Shown here one piece after another: positions 31,372 through 38,934 of a stretch of 47,625 bases of DNA. A model generated the notes under the pieces. That model saw only the letters and a list, made by a program, of their open reading frames with translations, was not told the DNA's origin and ran no database searches. This stretch comes from Candidatus Cybelea tumulisoli (GTDB lineage: Bacteria > Vulcanimicrobiota > Vulcanimicrobiia > Vulcanimicrobiales > Vulcanimicrobiaceae): the NCBI GenBank assembly GCA_003167155.1, contig PMTY01000172.1, positions 36,536 through 84,160 on the forward strand, given 5' to 3'. A program made the position numbers and the translations under genes. Numbering within the stretch: the first letter of the stretch is position 1; each line of letters starts with the position of its first letter.

Positions 31372-32972
31372 TGTGACAGCGCGCGGTAGGCGGCCTTTAC
31401 GAACTCCGGATCGAGGCCGAGCAGCTCGGCAAGCGCGATGGCGTCGGCATGCGGAGGGTCATCGCCGCCGACCACGGCGATGGTGTAATCCATTGAGGCG
31501 GCCAACGCATCGAGCGCGTCCTTCAGGTCGCGCGCGGCCGGAGGCGTGCCGATTGCTTTGAGCCCGCGAACCGCAAAATGCGCGACTCCGGCAGCCGCGG
31601 CAACGCCTTGCAAATGCGTCGCTATTAAAGCGCAGGCATTTCTTTGCCGCAAACGCTGGGTCAGCGCTACGACGAGCGCCTTTCCTTCGTGCGGCGTGGT
31701 CGTGCGGGCGAACTCGTCGACCAAGATCAAGAGCCGCGGAGCGAATCGCGTCAGGATCTCTTTGAGCGACGTCACCTCTCGGGCAAACGAGGAGAGCAGA
31801 CCCCCGGAGCGCTCTCGGAGTCCCGTCCCCAGCCACGCGATTTGATCGAAAAGCCCGACTCGCGCCTGGGCGGCGGGCACCGGCAACCCAAAAGCGGCGC
31901 ACAGCGCGAGAAAACCGCAAGTCCGCAACGCGATGCTCTTTCCGCCCATGTTCGGCCCGGTCAAAACGCCCGCACCGCGCAGGTCGAGATCGATCGGAAC
32001 GTACCGGCGGCCCGCGACCCTCAACTCGGCCTCCAACGGGAGGAAGCGCGCCCGCTCAAAGGTCAGCGCCGCCTCGGCGATGACGGCCGGGGCGGTGCAG
32101 TGATGCGACTGCGAAAAGCGCACGGCCGCAAGGCTCACGTCGAGCTCGCCGATCGCGCGCGCGGCGACGCCAAGTCCCGCGGCATGCTCGCGAACGACGC
32201 ATGACAGCTGAAGCCGAACGCGCTCTTCGAGCGCACTCATCCGGCCGAATGCCGCCTCACGGCGCTCGAGCGCACCGCGCGAGCTTTCGCCGTACTCCAA
32301 CGCACAGAGCAGATAGGTCACCGCTTCCCGCACGACGCGCACGCCTGCCGGCAACCTTCCGAGCACCTCCGATCGCATCACGATGAACTCGTCGCCGGCG
32401 ACCTCTTCGCGCCCTAGCTGGCGCGCAACGCGCTCCTGCTCTCGACCGCGTGCCGCATCGACCTCGGCCTGCGCTTGCGCGTACGCAGCGCGCGCCGCCG
32501 CCAAGTCGGCGTCGAAGGCGTCGGAAAGATAAAACCCCGCCGCTTCGTTGCGCCCCGGAGCGAGTGCCGCCGAAACCGCTTGCGTCGCTTCGCTTGCAAC
32601 CCGCTGCCCGAACCCGCTCGCCGGTAGCGACGCGTCGACGCGCTCGACGGTCTCGCAAAATAGACGCAGCTCGAAAAAGCCGGGATCGTCGAGCATCGCT
32701 CCCATCGAGACCCCAGCGACGACCCCGGCGATGTCGGGCAGGTGTTCGAGGAGGGAGCGCGCCGCCGAAACTCGATCCGGATGAAGCTGCTCGGCGATCT
32801 GCGCAATGGCTCGCGCGCGCGATTCTGCGGCTGCCTCGTTACCGGGGCGAAACGGCACGAGTTCGGAGAACAGGCGCGTTCCATACGGCGAGATGGGCGC
32901 CACGGCGTTGACGAGCCAGTCAAAACCCAGCAGCTCGGCACTTGCGGCATCGAGTAGATCGAGCGCCTTCAC
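31368..32972 (-). CDS. kamC: MutS-related ATPase, likely lysine 5,6-aminomutase reactivase KamC
   Basis: The 534-residue protein has a MutS-like C-terminal ATPase: Walker A 'TGPNMGGKS', Walker B 'LLILVDEFARTTTPHEGKAL' and 'LIATHLQGVAAAA'. It lacks the mismatch-recognition and connector domains of MutS. In known lysine-fermentation clusters such a protein (KamC) acts with KamB to reactivate the B12-dependent lysine 5,6-aminomutase. Its position between a KamB-like gene and kce supports the same role. The GTG start overlaps the KamB-like stop (GTGA). A MutS2-type DNA protein is the alternative, but no Smr or nuclease domain is present. Confidence 0.78.
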   Translation of the reverse strand: MKALDLLDAASAELLGFDWLVNAVAPISPYGTRLFSELVPFRPGNEAAAESRARAIAQIAEQLHPDRVSAARSLLEHLPDIAGVVAGVSMGAMLDDPGFFELRLFCETVERVDASLPASGFGQRVASEATQAVSAALAPGRNEAAGFYLSDAFDADLAAARAAYAQAQAEVDAARGREQERVARQLGREEVAGDEFIVMRSEVLGRLPAGVRVVREAVTYLLCALEYGESSRGALERREAAFGRMSALEERVRLQLSCVVREHAAGLGVAARAIGELDVSLAAVRFSQSHHCTAPAVIAEAALTFERARFLPLEAELRVAGRRYVPIDLDLRGAGVLTGPNMGGKSIALRTCGFLALCAAFGLPVPAAQARVGLFDQIAWLGTGLRERSGGLLSSFAREVTSLKEILTRFAPRLLILVDEFARTTTPHEGKALVVALTQRLRQRNACALIATHLQGVAAAAGVAHFAVRGLKAIGTPPAARDLKDALDALAASMDYTIAVVGGDDPPHADAIALAELLGLDPEFVKAAYRALSQ

Positions 32973-33823
32973 GCGGCCTCTCTACCGGCGAAGACGTCGA
33001 ACGAGGGCAACTTCGTTGCGCCGGCAACGGCGGCAAGAAAGGGCCCGGGATCGAAGCTGCGCTCCGGCGCAACGGCGCAGACCGTCGTCGCGATCACGTC
33101 GAGCGTGCGCCGGCAACGAATGCGCAGCCGCGCCAACGCTTCGGCGAGCGATCTGCCGTTCATGACGATCTGCGTCGAATCCCCAACGACGATCTGCCGC
33201 TCTTCCCCTGCGGCAATAAAATCCGCGGCCATCGTTGCGGTGAGGGCTCCTTCCAACTCGAGGGCACCGGCAAGCGGATCGAATGCTGGGACGCGCAGGC
33301 GCGCAGTCAACGTTGCGACGTCGCCGACTGCTTCGGACTCCGTCTTGGCTGCTGCGGCGCCGCAGGAGACGACGATCGCGCCGTTGGCGCTGGCCAGCGT
33401 TGCGAGCCGATCGATCGCACCGTCGATCAAAACGATATCGCTGCGCGCTGCGATCTCCTCGACGGCCACGCGGAGTCCCGAGGCGCTCGAAGGACCGGCC
33501 AAATCGTACAGGCCGCCGTAAGCCGTTCGAGCATAAAGCAGCGATCCCGAGGAGCTCTCGAGTTCCGAGATCTTGAGAATTTCGGCGGAGGGCGACGACG
33601 GCAGCAACGGGCGCGCCGTAACGAAGATGGTGTTTGGATGCAGCCGTAGGCGAGGCTTAGGACCGATCGACGCCAAGCCTACGCGCAATCCCGAGTTGCA
33701 GGCCGCTTCGTACATCGCCAAGAGCGCGGTGGTTTTACCGACGTTCTTTCCGGTCCCAACGACGAAGATCGCGCGCGCGCCTCTTTCGCGCGCAAGCTCC
33801 AAGAGTCTCAGCCCGACTCGCAC
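32969..33823 (-). CDS. kamB: P-loop protein, likely lysine 5,6-aminomutase reactivase subunit KamB
   Basis: The 284-residue protein starts with a P-loop 'IFVVGTGKNVGKTTALLAMYEA' and a second strand 'GLRVGLASIGPKPRL'. This resembles the KamB subunit of aminomutase reactivase and, more distantly, MobB/BioD-type nucleotide-binding folds. 'ARSDIVLIDGAIDRLATLA' is the likely Walker-B-like strand. It starts at GTG 33823, 15 bases after the mntP stop, and overlaps the KamC-like gene by 4 bases. The KamB call rests on the P-loop, the size and the kamC-kce context. No aminomutase (KamD/KamE) is adjacent. Confidence 0.65.
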   Translation of the reverse strand: MRVGLRLLELARERGARAIFVVGTGKNVGKTTALLAMYEAACNSGLRVGLASIGPKPRLRLHPNTIFVTARPLLPSSPSAEILKISELESSSGSLLYARTAYGGLYDLAGPSSASGLRVAVEEIAARSDIVLIDGAIDRLATLASANGAIVVSCGAAAAKTESEAVGDVATLTARLRVPAFDPLAGALELEGALTATMAADFIAAGEERQIVVGDSTQIVMNGRSLAEALARLRIRCRRTLDVIATTVCAVAPERSFDPGPFLAAVAGATKLPSFDVFAGREAA

Positions 33824-33837
33824 GCGTCCGATTTCAG

Positions 33838-34401
33838 CTACCCAGCGTGCAGCGCCTTGAGCGCCGCGAAGGCGATGCCGGTAAGTGAAAGCAAGAGCCC
33901 GCCGACGAACGCGGCGTTGCGTTCGGCAAAGCGTCCCAGCCGGGATCCCACGGTGAGGCCGAGGCTCGTCGCTGCGATCGACACGGAAGCGATCACGATC
34001 AGCGAGACCGGCATCGGAACGCCGATGTAGAGAATCGAAAACCCGATTCCTAGCGAGTCGAGGCTGATCGCCAGCGAGGCGACGATCAAGCCCGGCCCGC
34101 GCGAGAGGTCGACCGGTGCGCCCCGCAGATCGGTGCGACTCTCATTCATCATGTATGCGCCCAGGCCCACGAGCGCGGCAAATCCGAAGTAGCCCGCGAC
34201 GTCGCCGATGAGCCGGCCGGCCAACAAACCGAGGCACGCTCCAAGGATATTCATCACGACTTCGGCACAAGCAAAGGCGATGCCGATGCGAATTTTCTGC
34301 CGAAGCGAGACGCCGCGAACGCCGGCCCCAACGCCGACGGCAAAGACGTCGAGCGCCAGGGCAAGCGCGATGACGAGGACCTTGAGCAGTGCTGCGCTCA
34401 T
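33838..34401 (-). CDS. mntP: MntP family manganese efflux pump
   Basis: The 187-residue membrane protein has six helices arranged as two repeats. The first begins 'VIALALALDVFAVGVGAGV' and the second 'VASLAISLDSLGIGFSILY'. The Asp residues in each repeat are the MntP hallmark and should bind Mn2+. ATG 34401 gives the family-typical N-terminus; further upstream starts would add unrelated basic residues. It diverges from the ModB-like permease with 38 bases between them. The following KamB-like gene begins 15 bases after its stop. Confidence 0.87.
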   Translation of the reverse strand: MSAALLKVLVIALALALDVFAVGVGAGVRGVSLRQKIRIGIAFACAEVVMNILGACLGLLAGRLIGDVAGYFGFAALVGLGAYMMNESRTDLRGAPVDLSRGPGLIVASLAISLDSLGIGFSILYIGVPMPVSLIVIASVSIAATSLGLTVGSRLGRFAERNAAFVGGLLLSLTGIAFAALKALHAG

Positions 34402-34439
34402 CGGCACGCTTTGCGCGCTACGTCGGTGAAGGTTCCTGC

Positions 34440-35213
34440 ATGAGGCGCCAGTCCGCGGGTCCGATCTTTTTCCTCGCGGCGTTCCTGCTGCTGGTTGCAC
34501 TCGTTGCGCCGGTGGTCGCCGTCATCACGGCGATGCCGCCCACCCAAGCGTTTGCCATATTCGCCAAAATTGGAGGCGACGCGTTGCGCGTTTCGCTTAT
34601 CGCGTCGGCGGGAGCCACGCTGGTCGCGACGCTCTTGGGAATACCCGCGGGATACTATCTCGCGCGAAAGGCCCCGAGTCTGCGCGCGGCGGCCCTCTTT
34701 TTGCTGGCTCTACCACTGGCCTTTCCGCCTGTCGCCTCGGGTCTGATGCTGATCTACGCGCTGGGCACGAACTCGCCGATTGGATCCTGGCTGGCAGCGC
34801 ACGGATTGATGGTGCCGGATTCGTTGTTGGGCGTTGGCGTTGCCGAGTTCTTCGTCTCCGGATCGTTCGTCGCCATTGCCGCAACCGCTGCGTTCAGCGC
34901 CCTCGATCCAATGTACGCCGATGCCGCCCGAACGTTGGGTTCGAGCGAGTGGCGCATCTTCTCTCGCATCGCCTTGCCGGCCGCGTCGGGCAGCATTGGC
35001 GCCGGAATCGCGTTCGCATGGCTTCGCGCGATCGGCGAATACGGAGCGACGAGCATCGTTGCCTTTCATCCCACATCGCTGCCGGTCGCGCTGTACGTCG
35101 CGCTTTCCGCTTCGGGCGTTCGCGAAGCGCTGGCACTCTGCTACGGCTTCATCGTTCTGGCCGCTGTCGTGCTCGCCACCGCATGGCTTCTGCGCCGCGG
35201 CGTAGACCGTTAG
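34440..35213 (+). CDS. ModB/CysT-type ABC transporter permease
   Basis: The 257-residue permease has about six helices and the binding-protein-dependent transport loop 'MYADAARTLGSSEWRIFSRIALPAASGSIGAGIAFAWLRAIGEYGAT' (EAA-type), most like molybdate/tungstate ModB or WtpB. ATG 34440 has GAAGG 8 bases upstream. No binding protein or ATPase gene is adjacent; downstream lies only a pseudogene on the other strand. It may use a distant ATPase, or be left over from a former mod operon. Confidence 0.8.
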   Translation: MRRQSAGPIFFLAAFLLLVALVAPVVAVITAMPPTQAFAIFAKIGGDALRVSLIASAGATLVATLLGIPAGYYLARKAPSLRAAALFLLALPLAFPPVASGLMLIYALGTNSPIGSWLAAHGLMVPDSLLGVGVAEFFVSGSFVAIAATAAFSALDPMYADAARTLGSSEWRIFSRIALPAASGSIGAGIAFAWLRAIGEYGATSIVAFHPTSLPVALYVALSASGVREALALCYGFIVLAAVVLATAWLLRRGVDR

Positions 35214-35225
35214 GGTTCAGAGGCG

Positions 35226-35521
35226 CTAGCGCCAGGCGATTATAATCCGGCCGTTGCCTGCCGGCGCGGCCCCGCCGCCGTAGTATCCGCCGCCACCACC
35301 CGCGCGGCCGTCGTTCCAAAGGCAGCTGAAACGGCCAAAGCCTCCCTGGCCGAGACCCCCTGATTCGCCGCTGCCGGACGCGCAACAGCCGCTGATTCCC
35401 GGGCCGCCGGAGCCGCCGCTCCGCCGCCGCTTTGCGCACCTCCACCGCCTGCCGCGTACCCGCCATCGCCGTTACCGCCTGCGCCGCCGGTCCTTCCGCC
35501 GCCGGAGCCACCGTCGCGCGG
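35226..35521 (-). pseudogene. Frameshifted glycine-rich protein remnant
   Basis: Two minus-strand reading frames together give one glycine-rich tail. The first part (about 35521-35421) reads DGGSGGGRTGGAGGNGDGG and so on. The second (about 35420-35226) reads GGSGGPGISGCCASGSGE, then WNDGRAGGGGGYYGGG, and ends GNGRIIIAWR with a TAG. The frame changes near 35420 in a GGC-rich run and needs one extra base to join. The first part is in frame with, and directly after, the TAG of the upstream lipoprotein gene, but has no start. It is a decayed gene or, less likely, a sequencing indel plus readthrough. Confidence 0.6.
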
Positions 35522-36508
35522 CTAGGTGCCTAAGGCGTTGTCGGGACTCACTGCGACTGGCCACTGGCCGCCGTTTGTCGAGAGCTTGTTGCTTAGCGAC
35601 GTGCCGTTCGGATAGGCAATACTTTGAATGACGAACGGCGTTCCAACGTCGACGCTGACGTACAACTCTTTCTCATTGCTGCTGAGCGAAAGCTCGAACG
35701 GCGAACCGCTCGTTACGTCGATCTCTTTTGACGGCTGCGTCTGGCCTGCCGGAAAATACTCGATCTCGCTTCCGTAGACCACGATCAGGTTGCCCGAGCG
35801 ATCGACTTCGAGCGCGCCCGGATAGCTAGGAAGGCCGAGGTTGACGCCGTTGCTGGATCCCGGAGCGAACTCTAATACGGCGGCTCCCACGGAGGCGTAC
35901 AGATTATCTTTCGCATCCGTTGCGAGGCTCTCGGGGCTGGACGACAATGAGATCGTGAGCGACGGAGAAGTCTTCCCGCGCGGATAGACCGTAATCGTGT
36001 CGTTACCGACGTTGGCGCAGTAGACCGTGCCCGCTGCGTCCACCGTGAGACCCGTAGGCGAATCCACCCCGGTGCTGATGGTCAGGAACGGCGAGGTCTT
36101 CCCCGGCTTGTACGCGGTTATCGTGTCGTTGTCGATGTTGGTGGCGTACACGTTACCCTTTTTGTCGACGAAGAGACGCTCGGGGTTCGAAAGGCCCGCG
36201 GTGATCTGACCCTCTTCTTTTCCGTTGACGCCTTTGCCCGAGTAGATCGTGATCGTGTTGTCGTTGTAATCGCCCCAATAGATCAGGTTCTTGCCCTTCT
36301 TGGCGTCGGGGGACAACCAACCGCCCGTCTTCGCCTGCAGTTGTTGCGTGCTCACGCGATGACCGTTTGCGAGCGCGCGGTAATCGCTCGCTGAATTACT
36401 CGCTGGACTAGCCGTAGGCACCCCAGAGTTCGAGCACCCAACGGCGAGGGCGCCAAATATCGAAATCGTCGCCGCACGACGAACAAACGAAGCGGTACGA
36501 TGCAACAT
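35522..36508 (-). CDS. NHL-like propeller lipoprotein
   Basis: The 328-residue protein has a signal peptide and lipobox AVGC (Cys25), then 'GWLSPDAKKGKNLIYWGDYND'. At least five blade-like repeats follow: 'NTITIYSGKGVNGKEEGQIT', 'DTITAYKPGKTSPFLTIS', 'DTITVYPRGKTSPSLTISL', each with 'GLTVDAAGTVYCANVGN'-type strands. ATG 36508 has AAGGAG 7 bases upstream. It is related to the 13281 and 14265 lipoproteins but without the PPIGAP motif. It faces the small secreted protein gene across a 173-base divergent region. Function unknown. Confidence 0.8.
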   Translation of the reverse strand: MLHRTASFVRRAATISIFGALAVGCSNSGVPTASPASNSASDYRALANGHRVSTQQLQAKTGGWLSPDAKKGKNLIYWGDYNDNTITIYSGKGVNGKEEGQITAGLSNPERLFVDKKGNVYATNIDNDTITAYKPGKTSPFLTISTGVDSPTGLTVDAAGTVYCANVGNDTITVYPRGKTSPSLTISLSSSPESLATDAKDNLYASVGAAVLEFAPGSSNGVNLGLPSYPGALEVDRSGNLIVVYGSEIEYFPAGQTQPSKEIDVTSGSPFELSLSSNEKELYVSVDVGTPFVIQSIAYPNGTSLSNKLSTNGGQWPVAVSPDNALGT

Positions 36509-36627
36509 CTTAGTCTCCTTAAAAAATCGGTAGCGCGCCGTTCCCCGATGCCTCACGCCAAACCTTTAGAGCAACTCGCTCGAAGGTCGGCCGCATATCC
36601 GCCAAGGGGCGCCTGCACCGCACCGCC

Positions 36628-36643
36628 AATCCTCATGAGGATT
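36628..36643. promoter_or_regulatory. Perfect 16-base palindrome, possible operator
   Basis: AATCCTCATGAGGATT is its own reverse complement. It is 38 bases upstream of the ATG at 36682 and about 120 bases from the divergent lipoprotein start. This placement fits a dimeric regulator site; no specific regulator is suggested. Confidence 0.4.
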
Positions 36644-36681
36644 TTCATCGTCGCTTGCGGCCTCTTAGAAAGGTCTCCACC

Positions 36682-37071
36682 ATGAATCGTTTCCTTATTC
36701 CCGGCGTCGCCTTAGCTGTCGCGCTGGCGGGGCCCGCTTCAGCCGGAAGCTACTTCCGCGATCTCGCGCCGGCTGCCTCGACGCCGGTAGGAGGCATCGT
36801 ACACGCAAACGGAACGGTCGAACGCGGTCGCGGTTTTGCCGTCGAACTCGAAAACTCCGGTTACTACAAAATCACCTTTGACAAGGGCGTCTTCCCAACG
36901 GGGTGCGCGGCAGTCGTCGTCAATGGAGAAGTCCAGGGACCAGTTCTAAGCTCGAGCGTTGCCGTCAACTGCCATAACCTTGCACCGCTTGTCGTGCAAG
37001 TGCACCTCTACGATCCCCGCGACGACCGCATGGTCGAGGCGAAGTTTCAGTTCGTAGCGGTTGGCGTCTGA
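36682..37071 (+). CDS. Small secreted protein of unknown function
   Basis: The 129-residue protein has a signal peptide (MNRFLIPGVALAVALAGPASAG) and a beta-rich domain containing 'GRGFAVELENSGYYKITFD' and two cysteines (GCAAVVV, NCHNL) that could pair. The G-Y-x-I-T-F pattern recalls the small C1q/jelly-roll-like domains of bacterial envelope proteins, but I am not sure. ATG 36682 follows GAAAGG. Its stop lies 7 bases before the proline dehydrogenase start, so they may be cotranscribed. Confidence 0.7.
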   Translation: MNRFLIPGVALAVALAGPASAGSYFRDLAPAASTPVGGIVHANGTVERGRGFAVELENSGYYKITFDKGVFPTGCAAVVVNGEVQGPVLSSSVAVNCHNLAPLVVQVHLYDPRDDRMVEAKFQFVAVGV

Positions 37072-37078
37072 CGGCGGA

Positions 37079-37948
37079 ATGATAAGAGACACGGTCCAGC
37101 GGAACTTCTATTTTCTCGCCCGGCGTTTCGTCGCCGGCGACAAGATCGGCGATGCGATTGCGGCCGTGCGGGCACTCAACGCCCAAGGGATGTCGGCGAC
37201 GCTCGACTTTCTGGGTGAGGACGTCCACGTTGCCGACGCGGCACTCCGCACGCGCGAGACCTACGAAGAGATTCTCGACGCGATTGCGCAAAGCGGCGTC
37301 GATTCGAACGTTTCCGTCAAACTAACGGCAATGGGCCTGCTCTTCGACGAAAAGTTTGCCTTGGACAACCTCGTTACGATCCTGGAGCGTGCCGAACGCA
37401 ACCGCGATCCGTTCGTGCGCATCGATATGGAAGGTTCTCCCGTCGTCGAGGCCACGCTGCGCGTTTTCCAGCAAGCCTTCGCGGCGCATCCCAACGTCGG
37501 GCCCGTGCTGCAGTCCTACTTGAAGCGCACGCCCGCCGACGTGGAAAACGCGATCGCGCTTCGCGCTCGAGTTCGGCTCGTCAAGGGCGCCTACAACGAA
37601 AGCCCGGAGATCGCCTACAAGTCGATGCCGAAGATCCGTGCGCAATACCTGGAAGAGGCGCGCCGGCTCTTGTTGCATGGAAACTACCCTGGCATCGCGA
37701 CGCACGATCACCGTCTGATCGCCGCCGTCAAGGAGTTCGCCGCCGTCGAGAGCATCCCGCGCGACCGCTTCGAGTTCCAGATGCTCTACGGCTGTCGTCC
37801 CAGCGTGCAGCGGCAAATAGTCGCCGAAGGATACCGGCTGCGGATTTACGTTCCGTTCGGGACGCATTGGGCGGGATATTTCTACCGGCGCGTCTTGGAA
37901 CGCCGCGAGAACGCGCTCTTCGCAATCTCCTCCATCTTCTCACGCTAG
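37079..37948 (+). CDS. putA: Proline dehydrogenase (monofunctional PRODH)
   Basis: The 289-residue FAD-dependent TIM-barrel enzyme oxidises proline to pyrroline-5-carboxylate. Conserved blocks are 'VSVKLTAMG', 'VRIDMEGSP', 'RVRLVKGAYNES', 'IATHDH', 'FEFQMLYG' and the C-terminal 'YVPFGTHWAGYFYRRVLERREN'. The length matches monofunctional bacterial enzymes such as Thermus PRODH, not the large PutA fusion. The P5C dehydrogenase is not in the window. The dtd gene follows after 11 bases. Confidence 0.93.
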   Translation: MIRDTVQRNFYFLARRFVAGDKIGDAIAAVRALNAQGMSATLDFLGEDVHVADAALRTRETYEEILDAIAQSGVDSNVSVKLTAMGLLFDEKFALDNLVTILERAERNRDPFVRIDMEGSPVVEATLRVFQQAFAAHPNVGPVLQSYLKRTPADVENAIALRARVRLVKGAYNESPEIAYKSMPKIRAQYLEEARRLLLHGNYPGIATHDHRLIAAVKEFAAVESIPRDRFEFQMLYGCRPSVQRQIVAEGYRLRIYVPFGTHWAGYFYRRVLERRENALFAISSIFSR

Positions 37949-37959
37949 CGAGCCGCAAA

Positions 37960-38409
37960 GTGCGCGCGGTCGTTCAACGAGTCAGTCACGCCGGCGTGCG
38001 CGTAGGCGATCGCATCGTGGGGGAAGTTGGCGCCGGCCTCTTAGCGCTGGTCAGCGTCGGAAGTGACGACGACGAACGCGACGCCCGGTCGATGGCCGAA
38101 AAGATCGCCGAGCTGCGCATATTTCCCGATGCCGGCGGTTTGATGAACCGCTCCCTGCGAGAGACGGGCGGAGCCCTCCTACTGGTCTCCCAGTTCACCT
38201 TGCACGGCGACGTGCGGCGGGGCCGGCGCCCTTCATTCATCGCTGCGGCACCGCCGGCGCTGGCACGCACCCTTTACGAGGTCGTGGGCGGGTCGGTGGC
38301 GTCGCTCGGGGTTCCGGTGGCCTACGGGGAGTTCGGAGCCCAGATGGCCGTCGAGCTGGTCAACGACGGTCCGGTCACGATCCTGATCGACACGAAAAGG
38401 CTCTTTTAA
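37960..38409 (+). CDS. dtd: D-aminoacyl-tRNA deacylase
   Basis: The 149-residue enzyme recycles D-amino acids wrongly attached to tRNA. It begins 'VRAVVQRVSHAGVRVG' and contains the conserved 'LLVSQFTLHGD' and the Gly-cisPro motif in 'NDGPVTILID'. GTG 37960 gives the universal family N-terminus; there is no strong Shine-Dalgarno, and it starts 11 bases after the proline dehydrogenase stop, suggesting coupling. Confidence 0.95.
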   Translation: MRAVVQRVSHAGVRVGDRIVGEVGAGLLALVSVGSDDDERDARSMAEKIAELRIFPDAGGLMNRSLRETGGALLLVSQFTLHGDVRRGRRPSFIAAAPPALARTLYEVVGGSVASLGVPVAYGEFGAQMAVELVNDGPVTILIDTKRLF

Positions 38410-38425
38410 CCGAGCAGGAGCTTCC

Positions 38426-38475
38426 TGCCTAGGGCTACTCGAATTGCACGCTCTCATCGGTCCCCAACCTAGGCA
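38426..38475. repeat. Long hairpin after dtd (possible terminator or leader structure)
   Basis: TGCCTAGG (38426-38433) pairs perfectly with CCTAGGCA (38468-38475) around 34 bases. A competing short hairpin GCAGGA-GCT-TCCTGC (38414-38428) overlaps the left arm. ACTTTTCT follows 5 bases later. It could terminate dtd transcription or form part of the KGG gene's leader. Confidence 0.4.
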
Positions 38476-38521
38476 CCAAACTTTTCTCCTCAAAATGACG
38501 TTGTAGTAGTTAGAAAGAGTT

Positions 38522-38542
38522 TGCCGCCCTTGCTTGGCGGCA
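38522..38542 (+). promoter_or_regulatory. Leader hairpin upstream of the KGG gene
   Basis: TGCCGCC (38522-38528) and GGCGGCA (38536-38542) form a 7-base GC-rich stem with loop CTTGCTT, 25 bases before the ATG at 38568. It may shape translation or mRNA stability of this abundant-type stress protein. Confidence 0.4.
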
Positions 38543-38567
38543 GACGGACAGGTGAACAGCAATAGTC

Positions 38568-38900
38568 ATGGCAGAAAAAGATAAGGAACCCAAAGTCCGG
38601 GCCGGCGGCATGTCCGTCCGGGAGGCCGGCCAAAAAGGCGGCGAGACCGTCAAGAATAAGTACGGCGCCTCGTTTTACGAGCAAATCGGCCGCAAGGGCG
38701 GCCTAGCCACGAAACTTGCCCACGGCCACGAGTTCTACGAACAGATCGGCAAGAAGGGTGGCAAGAAGGGCGGCGAAGCCACGCGAGACCGCTATGGACC
38801 CAACTTCTACGAACGCATCGGACAAAAGGGTGGGCAAAAAGTTAAGCAGCTCATCGAAGAGGGCAAGCGCGCAGCCAAAGCTCAGAAGCGCGCGAGCTAA
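38568..38900 (+). CDS. KGG repeat stress protein (hydrophilin/GsiB-like)
   Basis: The 110-residue, highly charged protein is almost free of hydrophobic core. It repeats a unit of about 22 residues containing 'YGxxFYEQIGxKGG' (three FYE[QR]IG copies), with KGG motifs at 'GQKGGET', 'GRKGGLA', 'GKKGGKKGGEA' and 'GQKGGQK'. Such KGG proteins are related to B. subtilis GsiB and plant LEA group-1 proteins and are associated with desiccation or general stress. It probably stays disordered in the cytoplasm. It has its own leader with hairpins, so it is likely regulated separately from dtd. Confidence 0.88.
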   Translation: MAEKDKEPKVRAGGMSVREAGQKGGETVKNKYGASFYEQIGRKGGLATKLAHGHEFYEQIGKKGGKKGGEATRDRYGPNFYERIGQKGGQKVKQLIEEGKRAAKAQKRAS

Positions 38901-38934
38901 GGTATCCCGGCTTGGGATCCGCCTAAGCCTTTTC

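Noticed and set aside
31368-32972. MutS2 DNA repair protein
   Set aside because: No Smr, clamp or recognition domains, and the neighbours are KamB-like and Kce; the reactivase reading fits better.
35149-35511. Long minus-strand Arg/Gly-rich frame
   Set aside because: It is the wrong frame of the glycine-rich pseudogene and the ModB-like gene's antisense.
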